A stretch of DNA of 64,000 nucleotides from Halobacillus litoralis (GCF_004101865.1 NZ_CP026118.1:868001-932000), one strand, 5' to 3'. Positions 25,757 through 37,765 are shown, counted from the first letter of the stretch. Program-made: numbers and translations. Notes: generated by a model from the sequence alone, not told the origin.

Positions 25757-26716
25757 TTACGCGATGACCATCTTTTTTGGGTTGGCTAGCCTGCGGACCA
25801 GCGGTAACCGGGATAGATCCATGTTGCCACCGCTCAAAATAACGCCGCAATGTTCACTTTTGAGCGTGCCACATTTACTGAGAAGGCCAGCGAGCGCTGT
25901 AGCTCCAGCACCTTCGACAAGCGTCTTTTCCCGCTCAAGTAACAAAAGCATCGCCTTGGCAATTTCGTGTTCTTCCACAGTGATCACCTGATCCACGTAT
26001 TTCTGGATGCACGAATAGGTGAGTTTCCCTTTTTCCTTCACGGCGATTCCGTCAGCGATCGTTGAAACAGAAGTCAGTTTTTCAGGGCCTTTTTTGTATA
26101 AAGCATTGTACGTCGAAGGAGCTTTTGCTGATTGAACTCCGATGACTTTAATGTCCGGCTTCAACTGTTTGGCTGCAAATGCGACTCCGCTGATCAAGCC
26201 ACCTCCCCCGATCGGAACGTAGATTGTATCCAATTCGGGCTGTTGTTGGAGCATTTCAACGACGACAGTAGCTTGGCCGGCCATTACGTCATAATCGTCG
26301 AACGGATGAAGAAAAGTCGCCCCCATCCGCTTTTGCTCGAGCAAAGCTTCTTGATAGGCTTCCTGGAACGATTCTCCTGTCAATACGACAGTGGCACCAT
26401 ACCCTTCCGTAGCTTCTACTTTAGCCCGTGGGGTCGCCTCCGGCATGAAGATTTTTGCTGTAATCCCACGTTTGGACGCGGCCAGGGCCACACCTTGTGC
26501 ATGGTTACCAGCTGAGGCAGCGATGACGCCCCGTGATGCTTCCTCATCGGTCAGGCAGGCAACTTTATAGGAAGCCCCCCGCACCTTGAAGGCACCTGTT
26601 TTCTGCTGGTTTTCCATTTTCAAATAAACGTGCTGTCCGGTCCTTCCGTTGAAGGTTGATGATGTTTCAAGCGGTGTGCGGTGCACCACCTCTTTCAGTT
26701 GTTCCTGTGCATCCAT
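25757..26716 (-). CDS. ilvA: threonine dehydratase, short form
   Basis: A 319-residue PLP enzyme that deaminates threonine to 2-oxobutyrate, the first step to isoleucine. The PLP lysine lies in MENQQKTGAFKVRGA, the phosphate loop is GGGGLISG and the asparagine loop is SAGNHAQG. It ends after the catalytic domain: the C-terminal ACT-like regulatory domain of biosynthetic IlvA (about 420 residues in B. subtilis) is absent, so feedback control by isoleucine is probably lacking. It is last in the ilv-leu operon, 14 bases after leuD, with only a weak ribosome site. Confidence 0.88.
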   Translation of the reverse strand: MDAQEQLKEVVHRTPLETSSTFNGRTGQHVYLKMENQQKTGAFKVRGASYKVACLTDEEASRGVIAASAGNHAQGVALAASKRGITAKIFMPEATPRAKVEATEGYGATVVLTGESFQEAYQEALLEQKRMGATFLHPFDDYDVMAGQATVVVEMLQQQPELDTIYVPIGGGGLISGVAFAAKQLKPDIKVIGVQSAKAPSTYNALYKKGPEKLTSVSTIADGIAVKEKGKLTYSCIQKYVDQVITVEEHEIAKAMLLLLEREKTLVEGAGATALAGLLSKCGTLKSEHCGVILSGGNMDLSRLPLVRRLANPKKMVIA

Positions 26717-26730
26717 TACTTTTGCTAGCG

Positions 26731-27336
26731 TTAAGAAATCCCCAACGTCTTCACTCCTTTTGATTTTTTTTCGTATTGGTCGATTTTGTCTTCATGCGTC
26801 AACGTAACAGCGATCTCGTCCCACCCATTCAGAAGCATTTCTTTGTGGTAGGGCTGGATATCGAAGGATACCTCTAAATCACCGTCATCGACGACCTGTT
26901 GTTTCAAATCGACATTCAGCTCATACTTCTCTTCACTCGCCTTTTCCATCAGCTGCTCGACAACCGGCTTCGGTAACTGGATTGGTAAAATCCCGTTTTT
27001 GAAGCAGTTGCTGTAAAAAATGTCGGCAAAACTCGGGGCGATGACAACTTTGAATCCGAAGTCCTGAATCGCCCACGGTGCGTGTTCCCTGGAGGATCCG
27101 CACCCGAAGTTTTCGCCTCCGACCAGGATTGAAGCCCCGTCGTATTTGGAGTCGTTCAAAGAGAAGTCCTCCCGTGGCGTCCCATCGTCATGAAAACGCC
27201 AGTTATAGAAAAGAAACTGTCCGAACCCTTGACGTTCAATCCGCTTCAAAAATTGCTTCGGGATGATTTGGTCTGTGTCGACATTCGCTCGGTTCAAGGG
27301 ATAGACAAGCCCCTGGTGCTGCTTGATCGGTTCCAT
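26731..27336 (-). CDS. leuD: 3-isopropylmalate dehydratase small subunit
   Basis: A 201-residue swivel-domain subunit of isopropylmalate isomerase. NVDTDQIIPKQFLKRIERQGFG, GGENFGCGSSREHAPWAI and NCFKNGILPI are the family signatures. It pairs with LeuC to isomerise 2- to 3-isopropylmalate. Its ATG overlaps the leuC stop by one base (TGATG), indicating coupled translation of the two subunits. Confidence 0.95.
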   Translation of the reverse strand: MEPIKQHQGLVYPLNRANVDTDQIIPKQFLKRIERQGFGQFLFYNWRFHDDGTPREDFSLNDSKYDGASILVGGENFGCGSSREHAPWAIQDFGFKVVIAPSFADIFYSNCFKNGILPIQLPKPVVEQLMEKASEEKYELNVDLKQQVVDDGDLEVSFDIQPYHKEMLLNGWDEIAVTLTHEDKIDQYEKKSKGVKTLGIS

Positions 27337-28754
27337 CAGCTAAAACCTCCTACTGCACTTGCATATTTTCTGACATCGACGAACCGGCCTTCCAAAGCAG
27401 CGGCGGCAGCCATTTCCGGACTGACCAAATGGGTACGGGACCCGTTACCCTGCCGGCCTTCAAAGTTACGATTCGAAGTCGATGCACAACGTTCGCCTGG
27501 CGGGACAATATCATCATTCATTGCCAGACACATGCTGCACCCAGCATCACGCCATTCGAACCCGGCTGTAAGGAAAATCGTGTCCAACCCTTCTGCTTCA
27601 GCAGCATCTTTAACAGATTTCGATCCCGGAACGACAAGGGCTTTCACATTTTTATGAACACGGCCGCCCCTGACGATTTCAGCTGCTTTCCGAAGATCGC
27701 TCAACCTTGAATTGGTGCAGGAACCGATAAACACATGTTCAATCGGAATGGATTCAATGTCTTGATTGGCCTCAAGTCCCATGTACGCGATTGCACGCTC
27801 GATACCGTCTCGATCATCTTCAGCAGCCTCAGGATCCGGAACATGCCCACCGACAGGGACGCATTGCGATGGATTGGTTCCCCAAGTGACTTGAGGTTCA
27901 ATTTCATCGGCATGAATAGTCAATGTCTGGTCATATTCGGCGCCTTCATCAGAGGCTAAAGACAACCACTGGTCTGCCACTTCTTCAAAATCTTTCCCTT
28001 CTGGAACATAACGTTTGCCTTTCAAATAATCGACGGTAGTCGCGTCCGGGCTGATCAAGCCTGCCCTCGCACCTGCTTCAATGGACATATTACAGACAGT
28101 CATCCGCTCTTCCATCGATAAGTTACGGACAGCTTCTCCCGTATATTCAATGACATGCCCAGTACCGAATCGAACACCATATTTTCCGATGATGGCCAGA
28201 ATCAAGTCTTTAGCGGTTACACCCGTACCTAATTTGCCATCTACTTTTATCTGCAGGGTTTTGGGCCGTGCCTGCCATAGCGATTGAGTTGCAAGCACGT
28301 GTTCTACTTCACTCGTTCCTATCCCGAATGCCAAAGCTCCAAAAGCTCCATGTGTAGAAGTGTGGCTATCTCCACAAACGATGGTTTTCCCAGGCTGGGT
28401 CAGGCCTAATTCTGGACCGATGACGTGGACGATTCCCTGGTCTGGATGATTGATATCAGCTAAGTGGACGCCGAATTCTTCACAGTTTTCTTCGAGAGTC
28501 TCCATCTGCTTTTTTGACACTGCGTCTTTGATGACATTTCTGTGGATCGTCGGCACGTTGTGATCCATCGTCGCGTAAGTGAGGTCAGGACGGCGTACTT
28601 TCCGCCCACTCATCCGCAGCCCTTCGAACGCCTGGGGAGAGGTCACCTCATGAATCAAGTGCAAGTCGATATAGAGGAGATTCGGCTTCCCTTCTTCTTC
28701 GTGGACGACATGCTGATCCCAAATTTTTTCGACAATCGTTTTTGGCTGACTCAT
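27336..28754 (-). CDS. leuC: 3-isopropylmalate dehydratase large subunit
   Basis: A 472-residue aconitase-family subunit. Cluster cysteines are seen in [14 protein letters not shown] and in [30 protein letters not shown] is the substrate loop. The start at 28754 ([17 protein letters not shown]) is preferred because GGGAGCGGA precedes it and it leaves a 23-base gap after leuB. Fourth-last gene of the ilv-leu operon. Confidence 0.95.
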   Translation of the reverse strand: MSQPKTIVEKIWDQHVVHEEEGKPNLLYIDLHLIHEVTSPQAFEGLRMSGRKVRRPDLTYATMDHNVPTIHRNVIKDAVSKKQMETLEENCEEFGVHLADINHPDQGIVHVIGPELGLTQPGKTIVCGDSHTSTHGAFGALAFGIGTSEVEHVLATQSLWQARPKTLQIKVDGKLGTGVTAKDLILAIIGKYGVRFGTGHVIEYTGEAVRNLSMEERMTVCNMSIEAGARAGLISPDATTVDYLKGKRYVPEGKDFEEVADQWLSLASDEGAEYDQTLTIHADEIEPQVTWGTNPSQCVPVGGHVPDPEAAEDDRDGIERAIAYMGLEANQDIESIPIEHVFIGSCTNSRLSDLRKAAEIVRGGRVHKNVKALVVPGSKSVKDAAEAEGLDTIFLTAGFEWRDAGCSMCLAMNDDIVPPGERCASTSNRNFEGRQGNGSRTHLVSPEMAAAAALEGRFVDVRKYASAVGGFS

Positions 28755-28777
28755 TCCGTTCCGCTCCCTTCTTTCCT

Positions 28778-29884
28778 TTATACATAACACCGCATAATAT
28801 TCTCAGTTGTATCACTGGTGCTGATCTGGTCGACTACCTTGGTCGCCAGTCCGCTGCCGCTCACCTGGATGCCACCGACGAGATCAATGTCAGAAGTATG
28901 ATACCCTTCATCCAATACTTCATGGACAGCTGCCTCGACCTGTTCCGCTTCCTCTTCCATCCCGAATGAATGCTTCAGCATCATAGCAACAGATAGAATA
29001 CTGGCAAGTGGATTGGCTTTGTTTTGTCCGGCAATATCCGGCGCAGAGCCGTGAACAGGCTCATAAAGACCGACCCCATGTTCATTCAAGCTTGCTGATG
29101 GCAGCATTCCAAGCGATCCTGTCAGGACAGAGGCTTCATCACTCAATATGTCACCGAACATATTTTCAGTTACAAGTACATCGAAATAAGCCGGGTTGGT
29201 GACGAGCTTCATTGCGGCAGCATCAACAAGCATGTGCTCAACAAGGACATCCGGATATTCCTTGCTCTTCTCTTCTACTACTTCGCGCCACATACGGCTC
29301 GATTCAAGCACATTCGCTTTATCAACAGATGTTAACTGCTTTCTACGGACACGGGCGCTTTTGAAAGCCTGATCGACAATCCTTTCGATTTCGCTCCGTT
29401 CATAGGCAAGAGTGTCTACGACTTCTTTTCCGCCATTACGACGTTCACTCGGCTGCCCGAAATAAAGCCCGCCTGTCAATTCACGTACAATCAGGAGATC
29501 GCTTGCTGCAACAACTTCCTGTTTTAATGGAGATGCATGGAGCAACTGTGGGAAAGCTTTGACAGGACGGAGGTTCGCAAACAATCCGAGCTGCTTCCGA
29601 ATACCGAGCAACCCTTTTTCCGGGCGCATATGGCCAGGAAGCTGATCCCATTTCGGTCCACCTACCGCTCCGAGAAAAATGGCATCCGCTTTCTTTGCTG
29701 CTTTAACGGTATCTTCCGGGAGTGGCGTCCCTTGCTGGTCAATCGCCACTCCTCCTATGTCATGACTTTCAAATGTGAATGAATGCTGGTAACGGTCTGC
29801 GACGGCTTGCAGTACTTTTTTTGCGGCTTTTGTCACTTCTGGACCGATGCCATCTCCTGGCAAAAGAACGATATGTTTCTCCAT
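28778..29884 (-). CDS. leuB: 3-isopropylmalate dehydrogenase
   Basis: A 368-residue NAD-dependent enzyme that oxidatively decarboxylates 3-isopropylmalate in leucine synthesis. [11 protein letters not shown] at the N-terminus, the ELTGGLYFG loop, [26 protein letters not shown] and [17 protein letters not shown] are diagnostic. Located 18 bases after leuA. Standard length for Bacilli. Confidence 0.95.
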   Translation of the reverse strand: MEKHIVLLPGDGIGPEVTKAAKKVLQAVADRYQHSFTFESHDIGGVAIDQQGTPLPEDTVKAAKKADAIFLGAVGGPKWDQLPGHMRPEKGLLGIRKQLGLFANLRPVKAFPQLLHASPLKQEVVAASDLLIVRELTGGLYFGQPSERRNGGKEVVDTLAYERSEIERIVDQAFKSARVRRKQLTSVDKANVLESSRMWREVVEEKSKEYPDVLVEHMLVDAAAMKLVTNPAYFDVLVTENMFGDILSDEASVLTGSLGMLPSASLNEHGVGLYEPVHGSAPDIAGQNKANPLASILSVAMMLKHSFGMEEEAEQVEAAVHEVLDEGYHTSDIDLVGGIQVSGSGLATKVVDQISTSDTTENIMRCYV

Positions 29885-29902
29885 TTACATCCCCCTCTTT
29901 TT

Positions 29903-32468
<2,566 letters not shown>

Positions 32469-32488
32469 TCATCCATCCTTTCAAGAAA

Positions 32489-33010
32489 TTATTTTAGTAG
32501 TGAGTAAGATTTGAATTCTGCTACCTGCGGTTGGTGACCACGAGTGAAAGCGGTCAGCCCTGTCCGGGCGAGTTCTTTGATGCCATAAGGTCGAAGCAGT
32601 TCAATCAAGGCATCGACCTTGTCGGATTTTCCTGTGACTTGGACGGTCACACTTTCTTTGCTTACATCGATGATCGATGCCCGGAACGGTTCAATGATCC
32701 CCTGGATTTCATTTCTGATTTGCGGGTTGCTGATGACCTTCACCATCGCGAGTTCGCGGGCGACAATCGCTTTATCCGTGATGTCTGACACTTTCAGTAC
32801 ATCGATTTGTTTGTTCAGCTGCTTGGTGAGCTGTTCTAATTTACGATCATCTTCCACCTCCACCACGAAGGTCATTTTAGATACGCCTTCTGTTTCTGTA
32901 CGTCCGACGGAGATACTTTCAATGTTGAATTGTCTTTTAGCAAGTAAACCGGTGACCCGGTTCAGAACACCGCTGCGATTATGAACAATCGCTGTGACGA
33001 TTCGCCTCAT
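32489..33010 (-). CDS. ilvN: acetolactate synthase small subunit
   Basis: A 173-residue regulatory subunit with an N-terminal ACT domain ([33 protein letters not shown]) and a C-terminal ACT-like domain. It activates IlvB and confers valine sensitivity. The ATG at 33010 overlaps the ilvB stop in the sequence ATGA, so the two subunits are translationally coupled. An open frame 27 codons upstream lies inside ilvB and is not used. Confidence 0.94.
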   Translation of the reverse strand: MRRIVTAIVHNRSGVLNRVTGLLAKRQFNIESISVGRTETEGVSKMTFVVEVEDDRKLEQLTKQLNKQIDVLKVSDITDKAIVARELAMVKVISNPQIRNEIQGIIEPFRASIIDVSKESVTVQVTGKSDKVDALIELLRPYGIKELARTGLTAFTRGHQPQVAEFKSYSLLK

Positions 33011-34722
33011 CGTTTCACCCCAATCATTTCGTGTAGTCCTTTGCCCGGAGCAATCATTGGATATACATTTTCTTTTTGAAGGACGCGGCAATCGATGACC
33101 GCCGGTTGATCGTCCTGAAGCACTCCCGGCAGAACATCGAGCAGCTGGTCCTGTGTTTCAATTTTATAGCCGGGCACTTGATAGCTTTCAGCAAGCTTCA
33201 CAAAGTCAGGCTGTGTATCGATGATCGACTGGGAGTAACGTTCACTGTAGAACTTCTCCTGCCACTGGCGGACCATGCCGAGCGCCTGATTATTGACGAT
33301 GAGGATTTTGACCGGAAGTCTGCGTTCCTGCAAAACTGATAGCTCCTGCAGAGTCATTTGAAAGCCTCCATCTCCGACTACAGCGACGCAGGTGGCATCC
33401 ATGTCGGCAAGCTGTGCTCCGATGGCTGCCGGAAAACCATACCCCATGGTTCCAAGACCACCGGAAGTCACCCAGCGATTCGGTTCATCGAAATGATAAT
33501 ACTGGGCAGCCCACATTTGATGCTGTCCGACATCTGTCGTAACGATCGCTTCCCCTTTCGTATATTCATAGACTTTTTGGAGCAGCCACTGTGGAACGAT
33601 ATCGGCATCCGGCTGATCATGCCAGAGTGGGTAATCCACTTTGTTCTGACTGATCGCCTCCATCCACCCTTTGTGATGGAGCTCTTTAACCGGCTTACCG
33701 TTGAGAGATTCTAACGCTGCTTTAGCATCGGATACTATCGGAATTTGAGTCGGGATATTCTTTCCGATTTCTGCCGGGTCGATATCCACGTGGGCAACCT
33801 TGGCATTTGGTGCGAAATGCTTTAGATTTCCTGTCAGACGATCATCAAAGCGAGAGCCGATGTTGATGAGCAGGTCGCATTCATAAAGGGCCATGTTCGC
33901 TGAATACGTTCCGTGCATGCCCGCCATGCCGAGAGATAACTCGTCACTCCCGGGGTAACTGCCCAATCCGAGAAGTGTTGTCGTTACTGGCAATTTGTAG
34001 TTACGTACGAACGTTCTCAGTTCTTCTGATGCTCCTGCATGGATGACTCCTGAGCCTGCAAGAACGACAGGTTTTTTCGCTTCAACTAACGCATCATGCA
34101 ATTTGCTGATTTGCAGCGGGTTCGGTTTCATCGTCGGCTGATAACCCGGCAGATGAAATTGGTTATTCACGTCTTTTGCATAGACGGTTGAACTGATATC
34201 TTTCGGTATATCGACAACAACAGGGCCAGGACGTCCGGTTGTGGCAATATGGAAAGCTTCCTTCACAACTCTTGGGAGCTCTTCAATTTCCTGCACCTGA
34301 TAATTGTGCTTCGTAATCGGTGTGGTAATCCCCATTATGTCTGATTCCTGGAAAGCATCTGTGCCGATGACCCCTTTTGCAACTTGGCCTGTGAATATGA
34401 CGAGTGGAATGGAATCCATCATCGCATCGGCAATACCTGTGACTAAGTTGGTCGCTCCCGGTCCGGAAGTTCCGATCACTACCCCAGCTCTGCCCGAAAC
34501 ACGTGCATAACCTTCAGCGGCGTGGATCGCCCCTTGCTCATGCCGTGGCAGAACATGATCAAAGCTCCCTTCCGCTCGGTAGATCGCATCATAAATCGGT
34601 AAAACTGCTCCACCTGGATATCCGAATAGCGTCTCAACATCTTGCTCGATCAAAGCTTCTACGAGCAAATCGGCTCCTGTCTTAGTTGCGGTCTGCTCTT
34701 CCACACTTGCCTGTGCCTTCAT
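33007..34722 (-). CDS. ilvB: acetolactate synthase large subunit
   Basis: A 571-residue thiamine-diphosphate enzyme. [14 protein letters not shown], the catalytic Glu in [18 protein letters not shown], the FAD-binding central domain and the [17 protein letters not shown]...[14 protein letters not shown] cofactor motif are all visible. It makes acetolactate or acetohydroxybutyrate, the first shared step of valine, leucine and isoleucine synthesis. ATG 34722 follows CAGGAGGGATTAAAA. It is the first gene after the T-box leader. Confidence 0.96.
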   Translation of the reverse strand: MKAQASVEEQTATKTGADLLVEALIEQDVETLFGYPGGAVLPIYDAIYRAEGSFDHVLPRHEQGAIHAAEGYARVSGRAGVVIGTSGPGATNLVTGIADAMMDSIPLVIFTGQVAKGVIGTDAFQESDIMGITTPITKHNYQVQEIEELPRVVKEAFHIATTGRPGPVVVDIPKDISSTVYAKDVNNQFHLPGYQPTMKPNPLQISKLHDALVEAKKPVVLAGSGVIHAGASEELRTFVRNYKLPVTTTLLGLGSYPGSDELSLGMAGMHGTYSANMALYECDLLINIGSRFDDRLTGNLKHFAPNAKVAHVDIDPAEIGKNIPTQIPIVSDAKAALESLNGKPVKELHHKGWMEAISQNKVDYPLWHDQPDADIVPQWLLQKVYEYTKGEAIVTTDVGQHQMWAAQYYHFDEPNRWVTSGGLGTMGYGFPAAIGAQLADMDATCVAVVGDGGFQMTLQELSVLQERRLPVKILIVNNQALGMVRQWQEKFYSERYSQSIIDTQPDFVKLAESYQVPGYKIETQDQLLDVLPGVLQDDQPAVIDCRVLQKENVYPMIAPGKGLHEMIGVKR

Positions 34723-34786
34723 TTTTAATCCCTCCTGCATTGGTTTTGATCATACGTACAAAGCGGTATTCCCTTACTTTTTGTCG

Positions 34787-35091
34787 AATAAAAAAAGACC
34801 TTCTTCCTCCTCAGATTCCTCCTGCACGATTCGGCAGCAAGAAAGTGAGGGGTGAAAAAGGTCTCTGTTTCCACGGTACCACCCTCATTCATGAAGCAGC
34901 TAAGCTTCATCTTATGGAATTCGCATTGAATTCCTTTTGATAACAGGTGCGGTGAAACACCTGGTCCTGCCTACTTGTCAGCCTTTCAGCAAGGACACTC
35001 AAGGATGATGTCAGAATAAGATGTATTTCCGGGCTTCCAGCAACCCCGGCTCTCTGTAAATACAAGAACTTATTCCTTTATTCCTATCATC
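34787..35091 (-). promoter_or_regulatory. T-box leader of ilvB-ilvA
   Basis: The T-box core GAGGGTGGTACCGTGG is at 34871-34886 on the minus strand. It is followed by a terminator with arms at 34854-34864 and 34796-34806 and a T7 tail at 34790-34796. Stem I runs from GATGAT near 35091, with GGTTGCTGGAAGCC in its distal part. I could not fix the specifier codon: both an Ile ATC and a Leu CTT are possible in the internal loop. Uncharged tRNA should open transcription of the eight genes downstream. No convincing promoter was seen between ilvE and Stem I. Confidence 0.9.
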
Positions 35092-35120
35092 GTGTTCATT
35101 CGATTCAATTTTCAAACTCC

Positions 35121-36023
35121 TCAGCTTACATGTGCTTGATTTTCGCTATATACTTTGTGTCCATCTGTCGTTGTGATTTTTCTGAACTCAGATAGTAAAT
35201 GGTTTGTAACAACACCTGGTCTGCCATCGCCTACTTTGCGTTGATCGACTTCCACAACAGCGATGACTTCGGCGGCTGTTCCAGTCAAAAACACTTCATC
35301 CGCAACATATACGTCGTGACGTGTAAACGGTTGTTCCTTGATGTTGTAGCCTTTCTCTTCTGCCAAATCGATGATCGCGTTTCGTGTAATTCCTTCTAGA
35401 GCTCCTAAATAAGTAGGGGGAGTTAGGATCGTACCGTTTTTAACGATGAAAATGTTATCGGCGGATCCCTCTGTCACATACCCTTGATCATTCATCATGA
35501 GGGCTTCATCCACTCCTGCTTGATTGGCTTCCATTTTCACAAGAATATTATTTAAATAATTTAATGATTTCACTTGTGGTGGTAATACGTCCGGGCGGTT
35601 CCTCCGGCTTGAAACCGAAGCGAGTCGGACACCGCGTTCATATAATTCTTTCGGGAATAAAGAAAGTGCTTCAGCAATGACAACCAAACGAGGCTGTGCG
35701 CAGCTGGCTGGGTCAAGACCCAAATTGCCGGCTCCTCTGGAAACTACTACGCGAATATAGGCCGTTTCCAACTGGTTACGTCGGACCGTTTCCGCAATAA
35801 TTTCTTCCAGTTCCTCCTTGTCATATGGGATATGAAGCATGATTGATTTCGCAGAGTCATATAGGCGACCCAAGTGTTCTTCGAGTTTGAATATATTGCC
35901 TTCGTATACACGAATGCCTTCGAACACCCCGTCTCCGTATAAGAAACCATGATCATAAACGGAAACGACTGCCTCTTCTTTTCTCACATATTCGCCGCTC
36001 AGGTAAATCCATTGGCTGCTCAT
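35121..36023 (-). CDS. ilvE: branched-chain amino acid aminotransferase
   Basis: A 300-residue class IV PLP aminotransferase that makes the final transamination to Val, Leu and Ile. WIYLSGEYVRKEEAVVSVYDHGFLYGDGVFEGIRVY is the family start, the PLP lysine is in QVKSLNYLNNILVK, and DEALMMNDQGYVTEGSADNIF follows. The ATG at 36023 is preceded by AAAGGAGTGCTGAGA. It lies upstream of the T-box, so it has its own control: a sigma-A promoter, a CodY-like box and an unusual leader. Confidence 0.93.
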   Translation of the reverse strand: MSSQWIYLSGEYVRKEEAVVSVYDHGFLYGDGVFEGIRVYEGNIFKLEEHLGRLYDSAKSIMLHIPYDKEELEEIIAETVRRNQLETAYIRVVVSRGAGNLGLDPASCAQPRLVVIAEALSLFPKELYERGVRLASVSSRRNRPDVLPPQVKSLNYLNNILVKMEANQAGVDEALMMNDQGYVTEGSADNIFIVKNGTILTPPTYLGALEGITRNAIIDLAEEKGYNIKEQPFTRHDVYVADEVFLTGTAAEVIAVVEVDQRKVGDGRPGVVTNHLLSEFRKITTTDGHKVYSENQAHVS

Positions 36024-36079
36024 TCTCAGCACTCCTTTCTTTTATAGTTTAATGTTGGAAATGATTAAAGATTCATTAA

Positions 36080-36125
36080 GAAAATGTGGACCCTGGCAGT
36101 ATGCACTCTTACATTTTCAGGGTCC
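36080..36125 (-). promoter_or_regulatory. ilvE leader with two mutually exclusive hairpins
   Basis: On the plus strand the order is GAAAATGT, GGACCCTG, a 15-base spacer, ACATTTTC, AGGGTCC. The first pairs with the third and the second with the fourth, so the two perfect eight-base helices cross and cannot both form as simple hairpins. The element lies 57 bases before the ilvE start in the transcribed leader. It could be a conformational switch or a double operator. No U tract follows. Confidence 0.5.
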
Positions 36126-36191
36126 CAGTCAGGTCTTTCCACATGAACCAACGTCCCGATTTGTTGCAATCGATTTGGTTGATTGAGGACT

Positions 36192-36220
36192 ACTTTAAAC
36201 CGATTCTCACAGAAGGTCAA
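36192..36220 (-). promoter_or_regulatory. ilvE promoter
   Basis: Minus strand TTGACC (complement of 36215-36220), 17-base spacer, TAAAGT (complement of 36192-36197). It would start transcription near 36185, leaving a leader of about 160 bases before ilvE. Confidence 0.65.
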
Positions 36221-36233
36221 CAGGTTTTAAGTA

Positions 36234-36248
36234 AATTTTCTGAACACT
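36234..36248. promoter_or_regulatory. CodY-like box upstream of ilvE
   Basis: AATTTTCTGAACACT matches the CodY consensus AATTTTCWGAAAATT at 13 of 15 positions and lies 14 bases upstream of the ilvE -35. CodY, with GTP and branched-chain amino acids as co-effectors, is the known repressor of ilv genes in Bacillus. Confidence 0.6.
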
Positions 36249-36727
36249 CCGATTATTCACTGAATTCGTTAAGCGCTTACATGCTTGAGACGCTTGGCTT
36301 ACAGGATTTCAAGCGTAGTTATTTTTTTCTTTTTTATCTTAAATTCACAGACTTTTGCTGGACCTTTTTCTCTGAAACAGCACAGAAAAAATCTCTTATC
36401 ATCAGATAGAGATTAGTTAAGTGATTTTATCATTTAGTCAGTACCTTCCCTCTAAAGTATGCACATTCATAAAGAAGGAAACATATTAGTAGGAGTACTA
36501 TCAGCACAGATATAGTAAAGAGAAGTTGTATAGACGCGGTTCAGATAGCTCTTCTCACCTTCAAAATGAGTACTTTTTAAAGCAAATTTCAGGTTATTCA
36601 TCTTAATTTTTGACGTGCAGACTTTCTTGTAATCATAGGATTCTTTTTTCTACATGGTCATTCGCCCTTCCATAGTATCCTTACTCGACATAATTTGTGG
36701 TATAGGACAAAAAAGGTGGTGAAAGAT
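36249..36727. other. 480-base intergenic region before YjcZ gene
   Basis: No supported gene. On the plus strand a terminator-like hairpin, ACGCTTG (36290-36296) with CAAGCGT (36310-36316), followed by a T run at 36320-36328, could end a transcript antisense to the ilvE leader. A plus-strand frame at 36086-36409 crosses this hairpin and has no ribosome site. Confidence 0.4.
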
Positions 36728-36844
36728 ATGGGCTGTGGTTACGGTGGCGGTTATGGCGGCGGTTATGGCGGCGGTAGCACTTTCGTTTTGATCGTTGTAT
36801 TGTTCATCCTTTTGATTATTGTAGGAGCTTCTTTCTACAACTAA
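36728..36844 (+). CDS. YjcZ family small sporulation-lineage protein
   Basis: A 38-residue protein, [19 protein letters not shown] followed by a single hydrophobic span [19 protein letters not shown]. This Gly/Tyr-rich head with a tiny C-terminal membrane helix is the YjcZ/tiny-TM family typical of Bacillus and relatives, often linked to sporulation. The ATG follows AAAGGTGGTGAAAGAT. Confidence 0.88.
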   Translation: MGCGYGGGYGGGYGGGSTFVLIVVLFILLIIVGASFYN

Positions 36845-36890
36845 TCTGAACCAATCTGTGAGCCAACTTTACCCGTAATGGTTCACTAAT

Positions 36891-36928
36891 AAAGCGCTGG
36901 TGTCCTATGAGGCATCTTCGCTTTTTTT
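36891..36928 (+). terminator. terminator of the YjcZ gene
   Basis: AAAGCG pairs with CGCTTT at the base of an imperfect stem, followed by a run of seven T at 36922-36928. Confidence 0.75.
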
Positions 36929-37018
36929 AAAAAGAGCAAATTAAAAGAACCAGAGGCACTCACCACCTTCTGGTTCATTGTTCGTTCTTTTCATAAAATA
37001 AAGAATTCTATAATGCGA

Positions 37019-37048
37019 TTGTTTTTGTAGTATAGGAATGGTTATAAT
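37019..37048 (+). promoter_or_regulatory. sigma-A promoter of the candidate small RNA
   Basis: TTGTTT at 37019-37024, 18-base spacer, perfect TATAAT at 37043-37048. No protein-coding gene with a ribosome site follows; a terminator comes 57 bases later. Confidence 0.7.
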
Positions 37049-37054
37049 ACCAAT

Positions 37055-37134
37055 GAGACATATGTAGAGAACATTTTTCTACCTGTAGTATGTCTCCCTC
37101 TTTCAAAGTCAGAGCTATTGCTCTGGCTTTTTTT
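37055..37134 (+). ncRNA. candidate 80-nt small RNA
   Basis: Bounded by a good sigma-A promoter and a strong intrinsic terminator (AAAGTCAGAGC 37105-37115 with GCTCTGGCTTT 37120-37130, then T7). Between them lies a bulged hairpin: GAGACATA (37055-37062) with TATGTCTC (37089-37096), and inner GTAGA with TCTAC. The single-stranded linker CCTCTTTC (37097-37104) is complementary to a GAAAGAGG-type ribosome-binding site, the layout of known base-pairing regulators such as FsrA or RoxS. No similarity to a named family was recognised. Confidence 0.55.
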
Positions 37135-37333
37135 GTATCGGAAATCAGAAAAAGACATCTTAAGAGGACTTTTGGCACGCCCGACATTGGACATTCAGCA
37201 GAAGCCCACTACTTCATGTGCTTAAACTCGTCTACCCGTCAGGATGTTCAGTTTTCGTTCTTTATTATAACTATATAGCGATACACTTTTTTTCAAGGGA
37301 CCTGACTTCATTCTTAAGCAGTCCGCCATGACG

Positions 37334-37359
37334 AAAGCCAGAGGGGCGTCCTCCGGCTT
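37334..37359 (-). terminator. weak terminator after the FbpA-like gene
   Basis: AAAGCCAGAGG pairs with CCTCCGGCTT (one mismatch); the minus-strand tail TTTCGTC is only weakly T-rich. Confidence 0.45.
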
Positions 37360-37368
37360 GAAATATTT

Positions 37369-37548
37369 CTATCCTTCTAACGCAGTTTCCCTTTGATACT
37401 CCAAGTTGATTATGGTTTGCTCGAGTTCCGGTAACGTCATTTCATCCGTACGTTTTCCGCAAGCATCTTCCGTATATCCGAAGTACCTCAATCGATCGAT
37501 CAGTAAGTGCCTGTCCCTCTCCAATGGCGAATAGGAAGACATGAGCAT
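37369..37548 (-). CDS. FbpA-like small protein
   Basis: A 59-residue protein, ATG at 37548 preceded by AGGAG at eight bases. The segment DRHLLIDRLRYFGYTEDACG then DEMTLPELEQTIINLEYQRE follows the pattern of Fur-regulated basic protein A (PF13076: Leu-Ile-Asp-x-Leu, then a Leu-Thr-x-x-Glu-Leu-Glu helix start). B. subtilis FbpA works with the FsrA small RNA in iron sparing; the role here is inference. No Fur box was seen upstream. Confidence 0.6.
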   Translation of the reverse strand: MLMSSYSPLERDRHLLIDRLRYFGYTEDACGKRTDEMTLPELEQTIINLEYQRETALEG

Positions 37549-37731
37549 CTAATCAACTCCTGAACAAAGATTTGTATATTAATAAGTTCTTTCTACTCTC
37601 TTCCCGGAAAATCCTTCTTTTAAGCTGATGTTATCAGGAAAATATTAGAGAGTAACACAAACACCTTGTTCCTTTTCTGCAGGTTTAAGACAAAACTTAC
37701 CCTTGATGTCCTTTATCAGAAATACCCAAAC

Positions 37732-37760
37732 AAAAAAGCTGCCCCAAAGGACAGCCTTTA
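37732..37760 (-). terminator. terminator of the ferredoxin gene
   Basis: GGCTGTCC-tttg-GGGCAGC on the minus strand followed by T6, directly after the stop at 37766. Confidence 0.85.
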
Positions 37761-37765
37761 CATGT

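Noticed and set aside
36086..36409. 107-codon plus-strand frame opposite the ilvE leader
   Set aside because: No ribosome site, low-complexity phenylalanine-rich end, and it crosses a terminator-like hairpin and the ilvE promoter region.
37090..37278. 62-codon frame starting inside the small RNA candidate
   Set aside because: No ribosome site; its start lies in a hairpin arm and it reads through a strong terminator.
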